From NCBI GenBank assembly GCA_913009765.1, contig CAJVYT010000213.1, positions 1 to 7,314 on the forward strand: a stretch of 7,314 bases of DNA, read 5' to 3'. The translations under genes were made by a program, and so were the position numbers. Each line of letters opens with the position of its first letter. Positions within the stretch are counted from its first letter, which is position 1. The notes under the pieces were generated by a model. It did not search any database, had not been told where the DNA came from, and worked only from the letters and a program-made list of their open reading frames with translations. Below, piece after piece: positions 1 to 5,523 of this stretch. The DNA is from an uncultured candidate division Zixibacteria bacterium. GTDB taxonomy: Bacteria; Zixibacteria; MSB-5A5; GN15; FEB-12.

Positions 1-63
1 GCAGAAGACGGCATACGAGATATATCAGTGTGACTGGAGTTCAGACGTGTGCTCTTCCGATCT
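1..63 (-). other. Illumina P7/TruSeq index adapter (contamination)
   Basis: This is synthetic DNA, not genome. Bases 1-21 match the P7 flow-cell oligo lacking its first three bases. Bases 22-29 (ATATCAGT) are an 8-base index. Bases 30-63 are the TruSeq read-2 primer ending in CTCTTCCGATCT. The exact reverse complement, with the same index, occurs at 7119-7181, so both contig ends were built from reads running into the same adapter. The last T (63) is the T/A ligation base, so genomic sequence starts at 64. Confidence 0.98.
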
Positions 64-2385
64 GGTAAGTATTTCTATTCCATCGGCAATTGTTTTTACC
101 GGATAGATATGAAACTTTTTTTGTTTGACCGCTTCTATAATATCGGGACGCAGCATGAGATCATTAATGTTTCGATGAGGTATCATTACACCTTGGCTGC
201 CGGTTAAACGTTTGCTTTTACATACATCGTAATAACCTTCAATCTTATAGTTGGCTCCGCCAATAGGTTGAATCTCTCCTTTTTGATTTACTGAACCGGT
301 AACCGCAATCCCCTGCTGAATTGGAATATTTCCAAGCGATGATAGGATTGCATAAATTTCTGTGGATGAAGCCGAATCACCATCTACTCCTGAATATGAC
401 TGTTCAAAAGATATAGATGCCGTCATTGAAAGAGGTTTGTTTTGTGCAAACATCATGCGTAAATATCCTGATAAAATCAAAACACCTTTATTATGTGTTG
501 GTCCTGAAAGGTCTGATTCTCTTTCAATATTAATAACACCTGCTTTACCAAGTGATGTATTCACCGTGATTCGTGTCGGTCGTCCAAAAGAATATTCTCC
601 CAAAGAATAAACTGATAAGCCGTTTATTTGCCCGACAGTTTTTCCTGTAACTGACACCATAATAGTATCTTTGTCAAACATTTCTTGAATCTTGCCTTCT
701 ACAAGATTAACTCGTAATCTTTGATTGGCTAAGGCACAATACACATCAGCTCGCGAAACAATTTTTTTCTTTTTTTGAGTTGCACAGTAATCTGCTTCAC
801 GTACAATATCAGCAATTCCGGTAAATTGAGTTGTTATTTTATCACGAGAACCTGAAAGTTTTATACCATACTCTGTTACTGCTTGTAAACCGGATATGTC
901 GAATGTTTTTAATTGTTCATCTAAAATAATTCTTTTAATAAACTGATAATAATTATTAAAATTACTCTTTGTTGCTTTCATTGTGCTGTCAAATTCTGCT
1001 TTTACTTTAAATACTTTTTTAAAATCAGGGTCCATTCGCATTAAAAGATTATAAATATGTGCTTCACCTATTAAAACAACTTTCACATCCAAAGGTATCG
1101 GTTCCGGTTTGATTCCGGCACCTGCCATCATATAAAATGGATCATAACCCGCAATTTGTATCTCTTTATTTCTCAAAGCTCTTTTAAGCTGCAGCCACAT
1201 TCCTTGTTCTGAAAGTAAATCAAGTGCATCTATAATATAAAAACCGCCCGACGCTTTAAGCAGTGAACCTGAAAAAATACGGGAAAAATCTGTTCGCCAA
1301 TATCCAAATCTGTCAACGACACGTTCTAAGGAGCCGAACATATTTTTATATGACGGTGATTTTTCTGATATAATTGGAACCAATTCTGTTGTTGAATTAT
1401 CTAAGATGACATTGACAGAAAACTCTTCAAATGGTTCACGTTTCCGATATGGAGGTGGTTCTTCCTCACCTCGACGAGGCTGTGCTTCACGAAACCTATC
1501 AAGATCATCAAGCAGAGCTTCTTCAACTTCATCTAAATAGATAAGCACTTTTTCAATCGGATATCTCTTTTTCAGAAGATTTATTTTATCCATGATAAGA
1601 GGTGAAACAATTGTCAGTTCAAGTTTCCCTAAAGCATCATCTAACTTGTTTGTCAATTTTTTTGATTCAACAGTTACAACATCAAATTCTCTGCGAAGCG
1701 AATCCCAAGTTCTTCTCAGTTCATCTAATCGTGATGGGGAAAATTTCCCTTCTTTGGAAAGCCGTTCCAGTTTATCCAATGATGAAGGTTCTTCATCTAC
1801 GAGCGGTTGTATTTCATTCCGAATTCCTGTTCCTGCTTGAATTTGAACCATAACAAATCCGGTTTCGGTAAGTTTTTCTTCAAATTTATTTATAATTTCT
1901 TTTTGTCTGCCTTCAAATTCCCGCATAATTCTACTTTGGCGATCTTTGAAATCTTCTGAAATAAAGATTTTTGGGATTGCTTTTCGAATTGAATTTATCA
2001 GATAACCCATATCTTTTTTAAAACGGCATCCTTCACCTGCATTAAATATCAAAACCTTAGGGGCATCTTCATTTTTAAAATTATGCACATAGCAAATATC
2101 TTTTAAACGAGGTTCTTTATGTTCAAGCTGTTCTAAAAGATGCTGAATCGTTGATGTCCGACCCGTGCCAACAGGTCCGGTTACAAATATGTTATAACCG
2201 CTTGATTTAATATCAAGCCCCAGTTTGATTGAATTTATTGCATTTTCCTGCCCTATTATTTCCAAACAGGGGTTAATGGAATCTGAAGATTTCGTTTTTG
2301 CTGGGGTAAAACTAATTTGGTAGTCGAGTTCTTTATCTGTGAGTTCTTTATGTTTTTTCAGAGTTATTTGTTTTTTTCTCGGCAT
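64..2385 (-). CDS. Lon-family AAA_32 serine protease (LonB/LonC-like), 3' end missing
   Basis: Cytoplasmic Lon-type protease; 774 genuine residues are present. Order: N-terminal AAA domain with a Walker A-like GPVGTGRT (70-77), a long charged helical/coiled-coil insertion (about 145-320), the rest of the AAA module with a Walker B-like strand (382-390) and the VVLIGEAHIYNLL segment (436-448), a helical lid (about 480-570), then a C-terminal Lon protease domain. Ser671 in GDSAS and Lys714 in GGANYK form the dyad; the 43-residue spacing equals that of E. coli Lon Ser679/Lys722. There is no Lon N-terminal substrate-binding domain. Start ATG 2385-2383 follows GGAG (2391-2394) by 5 nt. Walker A has Arg for Lys, and Walker B reads IIDALD without the usual Glu, so ATPase activity is doubtful; the described LonC group is also reported to lack functional ATP binding. 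Translation past codon 774 gives RSEEHTSELQSH and a stop, which is adapter. Families of this kind run about 800 residues, so only a short tail is lost. Family call is firm; subgroup is inferred. Confidence 0.93.
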
Positions 2386-2616
2386 TATATCTCCATTTAT
2401 TTTATGTAAGATTTAATATAAAGTACTCATATTTAGTTGTAAAACTAAAAATAACGTCAAGAATATGTATCACACTAAGTTAGTTTTTCCATACATAGTA
2501 TTATAAAAAATAAATTCAAAAAAGTGTAAATTTGTGATACAAACTAAGTGCTTCAACTACATCACATTACATTCCTTGTCTTTGTAACACGTTCAAAGGC
2601 AATAAGTTCACATTAC
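2386..2616. other. Intergenic spacer between protease gene and tRNA promoter
   Basis: Very AT-rich, with no plausible gene. It must carry the promoter of the minus-strand protease. A possible -35 TTGACG lies on the minus strand at 2460-2455, but I see no convincing -10 at normal spacing. Two short related blocks occur: GTATCAC followed directly by ACTAAGT (2467-2480), and GTGATAC then AA then ACTAAGT (2534-2549). The first halves are inverted with respect to each other and the second halves are direct repeats, which could be a regulator site or chance. Confidence 0.5.
2391..2395 (-). promoter_or_regulatory. Shine-Dalgarno of the Lon-like gene
   Basis: TGGAG on the minus strand ends 5 nt before the ATG at 2385-2383 and supports that start codon. 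Confidence 0.7.
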
Positions 2617-2644
2617 TTGACAGTTTGTTGAATCTGTGTATATT
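2617..2644 (+). promoter_or_regulatory. Sigma70-type promoter of tRNA-Glu
   Basis: A perfect -35 TTGACA (2617-2622), a 16-bp spacer and a -10 TATATT (2639-2644). Transcription would begin near 2651, about 30 nt before the tRNA 5' end, leaving a short leader for RNase P to remove. The membrane operon promoter at 4585-4612 has nearly the same hexamers and the same 16-bp spacing. Confidence 0.75.
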
Positions 2645-2679
2645 CAAACCTGTTGTTTTTTAGCATTGCACATTGAATT

Positions 2680-2751
2680 GGCGATATCGTCTAACGGTTA
2701 GGACCGGCGGTTCTCATCCGTCAAATAGGGGTTCGATTCCCCTTATCGCTA
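2680..2751 (+). tRNA. tRNA-Glu (anticodon CTC)
   Basis: A full 72-nt cloverleaf folds by eye. Acceptor stem 2680-2686 pairs with 2744-2750, 7 bp with a G.U first pair; discriminator A2751. D-arm stem is GTC (2689-2691) with GAC (2702-2704). Anticodon stem GGCGG (2706-2710) pairs with CCGTC (2718-2722), with one G.U. The loop TTCTCAT places CTC at 2713-2715, reading GAG. T stem AGGGG (2727-2731) pairs with CCCCT (2739-2743) around TTCGATT. The D arm and TCGTCTAACGGTTAGGAC segment are typical of glutamate tRNAs. CCA is not encoded, so it must be added by a nucleotidyltransferase. It is a single-gene unit with its own promoter upstream and terminator 13 nt downstream. Confidence 0.95.
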
Positions 2752-2764
2752 ATTTAAAAGGATT

Positions 2765-2812
2765 GTGGAGAGTTTTTTTGTCTTGGTTGTCGAAAAAATT
2801 TCTCCACTTTTT
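2765..2812 (+). terminator. Intrinsic terminator after tRNA-Glu
   Basis: GTGGAGA (2765-2771) pairs with TCTCCAC (2801-2807). The stem continues through a T-run/A-run pairing (2774-2779 with 2793-2798) above a G.U and a T-T mismatch. TTTTT (2808-2812) follows at once. It lies 13 nt after the tRNA. Confidence 0.85.
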
Positions 2813-2884
2813 CTATTAATTGCGAAATTATTTAAAAATATGATTGTCAAATTTTCAACAATACTCTAATTTCTCTCCAAAAGT

Positions 2885-2918
2885 AGGGAAGGTCTCGCTT
2901 TTGAGACCTGCCCTTTTT
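2885..2918 (+). terminator. Strong intrinsic terminator without an obvious gene in front
   Basis: AGGG-A-AGGTCTC (2885-2896) pairs with GAGACCT-G-CCCT (2903-2914), with one A-G mismatch, a six-base loop and a run of T to 2918. On the minus strand the following T-run is weak, so it acts on plus-strand transcripts. Only about 70 nt separate it from the tRNA terminator. It may be a back-up terminator or the remnant 3' end of a lost gene. Confidence 0.75.
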
Positions 2919-2960
2919 AATATGTATTAAAATTTGTAAAACGAATCTGGGTAGCCCACC

Positions 2961-2965
2961 CGACC
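2961..2965. repeat. Left copy of putative target-site duplication CGACC
   Basis: CGACC directly abuts the left end of the inverted-repeat element. The same five bases directly abut its right end at 3082-3086, as expected for a target duplication. Confidence 0.5.
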
Positions 2966-2992
2966 GGCTTGTTGATAAAGCCTCTAAAGGTG

Positions 2993-3016
2993 TCGTCGGG
3001 AACCCTTTCCCGACGA
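2993..3016. repeat. Hairpin A (10-bp stem, loop CCCT)
   Basis: TCGTCGGGAA (2993-3002) and TTCCCGACGA (3007-3016) are perfect inverted repeats around CCCT. No T-run follows, so it is not a terminator. Its apex (GGAA-CCCT-TTCC) is the exact reverse complement of the apex of hairpin B. Confidence 0.85.
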
Positions 3017-3021
3017 TTAAA

Positions 3022-3045
3022 CAGTCAGGAAAGGGTTCCTGACTG
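3022..3045. repeat. Hairpin B (10-bp stem, loop AGGG)
   Basis: CAGTCAGGAA (3022-3031) and TTCCTGACTG (3036-3045) are perfect inverted repeats around AGGG, only 5 nt after hairpin A. The lower stem differs from A, while the 12-base apex is its exact reverse complement, so the two loops can pair with each other. Confidence 0.85.
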
Positions 3046-3081
3046 CTCAAGTTGTGACAATTTGGACTTTTTCAACAAGCC

Positions 3082-3086
3082 CGACC
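3082..3086. repeat. Right copy of putative target-site duplication CGACC
   Basis: Partner of 2961-2965, directly abutting the right terminal repeat. Confidence 0.5.
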
Positions 3087-3091
3087 ATTTA

Positions 3092-3136
3092 TCTGTCAGT
3101 TCACAATTCACGTTCCGTGAATCAGGAACCGACAGA
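3092..3136. repeat. Hairpin C, long interrupted palindrome outside the MITE
   Basis: Paired blocks nest as TCTGTC (3092-3097)/GACAGA (3131-3136), GTTC (3099-3102)/GAAC (3126-3129) and ATTCACG (3106-3112)/CGTGAAT (3116-3122) around a TTC loop. There is one mismatch and one 3-nt internal loop. No T-run follows. It lies 5 nt outside the right target duplication, upstream of the small membrane-protein gene; its role is unknown. Confidence 0.75.
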
Positions 3137-3195
3137 ACGATAATGTTGTATATCAATCGGTCTATTTTTTCTTGCGAATGAGGTATAGATTAATT

Positions 3196-3223
3196 TTAAT
3201 TAAATTAATTATGCTATTATATT
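3196..3223 (+). promoter_or_regulatory. Possible promoter of the 98-aa membrane protein
   Basis: The -10 TATATT (3218-3223) is identical to the two better promoters in the window. Sixteen bases upstream lies TTAATT (3196-3201), a weak -35. The surrounding DNA is almost pure A+T, so chance matches are easy. Confidence 0.35.
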
Positions 3224-3238
3224 GATGTATTATTAAAT

Positions 3239-3244
3239 AGGAGG
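3239..3244 (+). promoter_or_regulatory. Strong Shine-Dalgarno of the 98-aa gene
   Basis: AGGAGG lies 8 nt before ATG 3253. It is the best ribosome-binding site in the window and the main evidence that the small gene is real. Confidence 0.8.
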
Positions 3245-3252
3245 AAGTAATA

Positions 3253-3549
3253 ATGTTTGAATCACTCACACTTGTTACAATGAATATTTCAGTAATAACA
3301 GGTATTCTTTTAGGATTGGTACTACATTTTAAATACGAAAGACCTAAATCAGTAATTGGTCGGTTTTTAATATTAATTGGTTTTGCCCTTGCCCCTGTTA
3401 CAGGAGTTAACACCTTTATTATAGCAGAAGGTCCAATTGAAGGACCTTTAAATGGACTATGTCTATCACCTTTTCTTTTTAGTATGTGTCTAACAATGTT
3501 GATATGCTTTATATATCGAGATAGCAAACTAAAAAGAAGTATAAATTAG
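3253..3549 (+). CDS. Small three-helix membrane protein, unrecognised
   Basis: 98 aa of unknown function; I recognise no family. Three hydrophobic stretches are predicted at about residues 8-26, 37-58 and 68-87. The first loop is basic (FKYERPKSVIGR, 27-37) and so is the tail (YRDSKLKRS, 88-96). By the positive-inside rule the N-terminus is outside and the C-terminus in the cytoplasm. Loop 59-67 contains AEGPIEGPLNG. The start is fixed by AGGAGG at 8 nt. The gene stands alone: hairpin-rich DNA precedes it and a convergent phosphatase gene follows. No signal peptide or catalytic motif is visible. The strong ribosome site, sensible hydrophobic pattern and charged ends make it a likely real gene. 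Confidence 0.75.
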   Translation: MFESLTLVTMNISVITGILLGLVLHFKYERPKSVIGRFLILIGFALAPVTGVNTFIIAEGPIEGPLNGLCLSPFLFSMCLTMLICFIYRDSKLKRSIN

Positions 3550-3553
3550 TATT

Positions 3554-3689
3554 AAAAAAAAACATACTAAAGAAGAGGTTGAAAAAAACAAAAATTTACA
3601 ACTATCATGTCGGTTCTTGAAGTCGCAAAGTTCGTATAGGCGAATGGACTGACATTTAACATTGAGAGACAACCTCTTATCGAAGTATG
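3554..3689 (-). terminator. Long-looped palindrome plus T9, probable 3' end of the PAP2 transcript
   Basis: Outer arms 3563-3581 and 3670-3689 are imperfect inverted repeats: CATACT/AGTATG and AGAGGTTG/CAACCTCT, with a few unpaired bases between. Read on the minus strand they are followed by nine T (3562-3554), as in an intrinsic terminator. The loop is unusually long, about 88 nt, and holds a second nested pairing: ATGTC/GACAT (3607-3611, 3651-3655) and TCGC/GCGA (3623-3626, 3640-3643). The element sits just after the stop codon of the minus-strand phosphatase and faces the convergent 98-aa gene. It could instead be a degraded mobile repeat or a structured RNA. Confidence 0.45.
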
Positions 3690-3694
3690 CTCTG

Positions 3695-4519
3695 TTAAAA
3701 ATGATAACTAACAATTAGTTTAGATTTTGATGAACGAATTGAAATATTGCTTAGTTTCTTCTCGCCAAAGCGGAAAAACAATTCCGCTACCAAAACCCCT
3801 ACTCCGGCTCCCGTAATTACATCTGTCGCATAATGTTTTGATGCTTGGATTCGTGAGAATGCAACAAAACTTGCCCAGCCATAACAACTGAACGACTTGA
3901 ACAACTGCCACTTACGAGAAACATTTTTATCTCTCATTATAAGAGAAAGTCGTTTATTAAAATAATGCATCGAGAAAAAAGCCAATGATACGTGACCTGA
4001 GAAAAATGAAAGTTTGTCTTCACGCTCAAATAGTTCAATTTTTAAATCCTGATCATAATAGTATGGTCTTTCACGGGCAATAACACCTTTGAAAAGAGAA
4101 GTAACACCCGCAGTTGCCATAAGTCCGGTTGAGAAAAGATACATATCCTGTAATAACTGTTTCTTTCGATTATTATTATAATATCTATAATCTGCCGCAA
4201 AAAGAAAAGTCATCCCGAGAACAGGGGTCAATATTACTCCTTGTGTATTATCTAAAAAATTAGTTTTACGACAATTTATTGACAAATCACCGCCAATGTG
4301 CTTTTGAAAATAGCTATCAAAAAGTATTGGTCCCTTAATGAGTGAGTTTCGTGACTCAGTAACCGAATTTTCTGACAAAAATCCAATTACAGCGATACCA
4401 ACAGAGCCTCCGCCAATTTTTAACAATTTTGATTTAGGCAAATATGATTCAGCAGATATGGGGATAGAACTGCTGACGACTAACATAAAGAAAATAAGAA
4501 AGATAAGATTTTTTTTCAC
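3695..4519 (-). CDS. PAP2-superfamily phosphatase, exported/membrane
   Basis: 274 aa from a GTG start. PAP2 enzymes remove phosphate from lipid phosphates or pyrophosphates (phosphatidate, undecaprenyl pyrophosphate, lipid A) or related substrates; the substrate cannot be read here. All three family motifs are present: Lys144-x6-Arg151-Pro152, Ser174-Gly175-His176, and Ser222-Arg223-x5-His229-x3-Asp233. The usual Pro before SGH is Phe (FFSGH). The N-terminus is a clear signal peptide: KK, hydrophobic core 5-15, and cleavage likely after Ala23 in PISA. Several hydrophobic stretches follow, fitting a membrane-bound active site facing outward. A TTG nine codons upstream (4546) also opens the frame, but GTG 4519 gives a normal signal peptide with Lys at positions 2 and 3. 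Only a weak AGG lies upstream of either start. The gene is divergent from the membrane operon, with 100 bp between starts. Confidence 0.88.
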   Translation of the reverse strand: MKKNLIFLIFFMLVVSSSIPISAESYLPKSKLLKIGGGSVGIAVIGFLSENSVTESRNSLIKGPILFDSYFQKHIGGDLSINCRKTNFLDNTQGVILTPVLGMTFLFAADYRYYNNNRKKQLLQDMYLFSTGLMATAGVTSLFKGVIARERPYYYDQDLKIELFEREDKLSFFSGHVSLAFFSMHYFNKRLSLIMRDKNVSRKWQLFKSFSCYGWASFVAFSRIQASKHYATDVITGAGVGVLVAELFFRFGEKKLSNISIRSSKSKLIVSYHF

Positions 4520-4527
4520 TGGTATAA

Positions 4528-4554
4528 CTAATACCTGTTGATACAAATTGTCAA
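4528..4554 (-). promoter_or_regulatory. Possible promoter of the PAP2 gene
   Basis: TTGACA on the minus strand (4554-4549) and TATTAG (4533-4528) with a short 15-bp spacer. Transcription would start within a few bases of GTG 4519, implying a leaderless or nearly leaderless message. The -35 is perfect and the -10 is poor. Confidence 0.35.
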
Positions 4555-4556
4555 CA
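4536..4556. promoter_or_regulatory. Inverted repeat, candidate operator in divergent region
   Basis: TGTTGA (4536-4541) and TCAACA (4551-4556) are perfect 6-bp inverted arms with a 9-bp spacer. This dyad fits a dimeric repressor. It overlaps the proposed -35 of the PAP2 gene. No regulator gene is in the window. Confidence 0.35.
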
Positions 4557-4584
4557 ACCAGAATCTGCTCTCATTATATATAGT

Positions 4585-4612
4585 TTGACTTTTCCACAAT
4601 TATCGGTATATT
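4585..4612 (+). promoter_or_regulatory. Promoter of the DUF6754 membrane operon
   Basis: TTGACT (4585-4590), a 16-bp spacer and TATATT (4607-4612). The start point would fall near 4619-4620, on the operon's first ATG (4620), and no Shine-Dalgarno is visible. This suggests leaderless translation of gene 1. Confidence 0.6.
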
Positions 4613-4619
4613 CGCATCA

Positions 4620-5498
4620 ATGAAATCCAACTCCAGCCAACTCAAATATACCGTATTATACGTAATTCTCTATCAAATTTTTATAAATGTTGATATTGCT
4701 TTTGCCCAAAGCGGAGCAAATTCTGTTTTTCGCACCGACCGTATAAATGCTTTAGTTTTTGTTTTAATTTTTTCGGCTTCAATTCTTCTTTATACAAAAT
4801 GGGCAAGACAAGGAAAATCTCTGTTTTTACGTAAAATTCCGGGGCTTGATGCTATCGAAGAAGCTGTTGGACGTGCCACCGAAATGGGTCGTCCTGTTTT
4901 ATTTGTTCCGGGAATTGCTGAACTTGATGAAATCGAAACTATTGCCGGTATTTCAATTTTAGGCAGAGTTGCCAAAATTACCGCACAATACGAGACTCCG
5001 CTTCATGTTCCTGTTCGGTATCCCTTAGTATTGGCAGCAGGTCAGGAAGTTGTAGAACAAGCGTATCTTGAAATGGGTAAAAAAGATTCTTATGAGAAAG
5101 ATACTGTCCAATATGTTGCAGGTGAGCAGTTTGCTTATACCGCAACGGTAAACGGCTACATGATGCGGGAACGTCCTGCTACAAATATATATATGGGAGC
5201 ATTTTTTGCTGAATCACTTCTTTTGGCAGAAACAGGTAATGCCGCAGGTTCAATCCAAATTGCCGGTACTGCCCGTCCGGAACAGCTTCCTTTTTTCATT
5301 GCAGCCTGTGATTATACTTTGATGGGCGAAGAATTGTATGCCGCCTCGGCTTATCTTTCACACGAACCTATTATGCTTGGTGGCTTAAAAGGGCAGGATT
5401 TTGTAAAAATTTTGATTGGGGCATGTATTATTATTGGTACGATATTAGTTTCGTTGGGATACGGTGAATTTTTTGTAAATTTATTCACGGCTGTTTAA
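4620..5498 (+). CDS. DUF6754-like membrane protein, operon gene 1
   Basis: 292 aa; molecular function unknown. I associate its conserved stretches, such as AGSIQIAGTA (209-218) and AACDYTLMGEELYAASAYLS (228-247), with DUF6754 from memory. The N-terminus looks like a signal peptide or anchor (hydrophobic 10-28, possible cleavage AFA-QS at 29/30). A helix follows at about 42-59, then a basic segment (KWARQGKSLFLRK, 60-72), which by the positive-inside rule places the soluble region 60-260 in the cytoplasm. A last helix spans about 262-285. The soluble part has alternating helices and strands and ends in the Gly/Ala-rich block above, probably its functional core. No kinase, ATPase or protease motif is visible. 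It is first in a four-gene operon and is followed after 25 bp by the next gene. The start is supported by the leader peptide and promoter position; no Shine-Dalgarno is present. Confidence 0.8.
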   Translation: MKSNSSQLKYTVLYVILYQIFINVDIAFAQSGANSVFRTDRINALVFVLIFSASILLYTKWARQGKSLFLRKIPGLDAIEEAVGRATEMGRPVLFVPGIAELDEIETIAGISILGRVAKITAQYETPLHVPVRYPLVLAAGQEVVEQAYLEMGKKDSYEKDTVQYVAGEQFAYTATVNGYMMRERPATNIYMGAFFAESLLLAETGNAAGSIQIAGTARPEQLPFFIAACDYTLMGEELYAASAYLSHEPIMLGGLKGQDFVKILIGACIIIGTILVSLGYGEFFVNLFTAV

Positions 5499-5523
5499 GA
5501 TGTTAATTGGAGTTTCTATATAA

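Larger units (their letters stand above)
2966..3081. mobile_element. 116-bp MITE-like element with terminal inverted repeats
   Basis: Left end GGCTTGTTGATAAAGCC (2966-2982) and right end GGACTTTTTCAACAAGCC (3064-3081) are inverted repeats: the outer 10 bp are perfect, then the match continues with one mismatch and one indel. CGACC flanks both sides exactly (2961-2965, 3082-3086). There is no coding capacity, so movement would need a transposase supplied in trans. The ends resemble, from memory, termini of some insertion sequences with GGCTTGTTGAAAAAG ends; I cannot assign a family. The interior holds two perfect hairpins (2993-3016 and 3022-3045). Base composition is visibly richer in G+C than the surroundings, consistent with transfer. 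An alternative is a non-mobile structured repeat. Confidence 0.6.

Noticed and set aside
362..610. Plus-strand open frame of 82 codons.
   Set aside because: It lies wholly antisense to the well-supported protease domain and has no ribosome site or recognisable protein.
1592..1853. Two overlapping plus-strand frames of about 82 codons.
   Set aside because: Both are antisense shadows of the helical insertion of the Lon-like gene; Ser/Leu-rich and without start signals.
2940..3140. CRISPR-like array in the hairpin-rich block.
   Set aside because: The repeats are inverted and differ from one another; there is no direct repeat with regular unique spacers and no cas gene.
2847..3181. Short frames on both strands across the hairpin block.
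   Set aside because: They run through terminator stems and the MITE, have implausible composition and no ribosome site.
3162..3527. 121-codon minus-strand frame.
   Set aside because: It is antisense to the 98-aa gene, which has the AGGAGG site and a coherent membrane pattern.
3529..3714. 61-codon minus-strand frame over the palindrome.
   Set aside because: It is explained by the AT-rich inverted repeat and overlaps the end of the phosphatase gene; no start signal.
4520..4546. TTG at 4546 as the PAP2 start.
   Set aside because: It would add nine residues in front of an otherwise normal signal peptide and lacks a Shine-Dalgarno; GTG 4519 gives Lys-Lys directly before the hydrophobic core.
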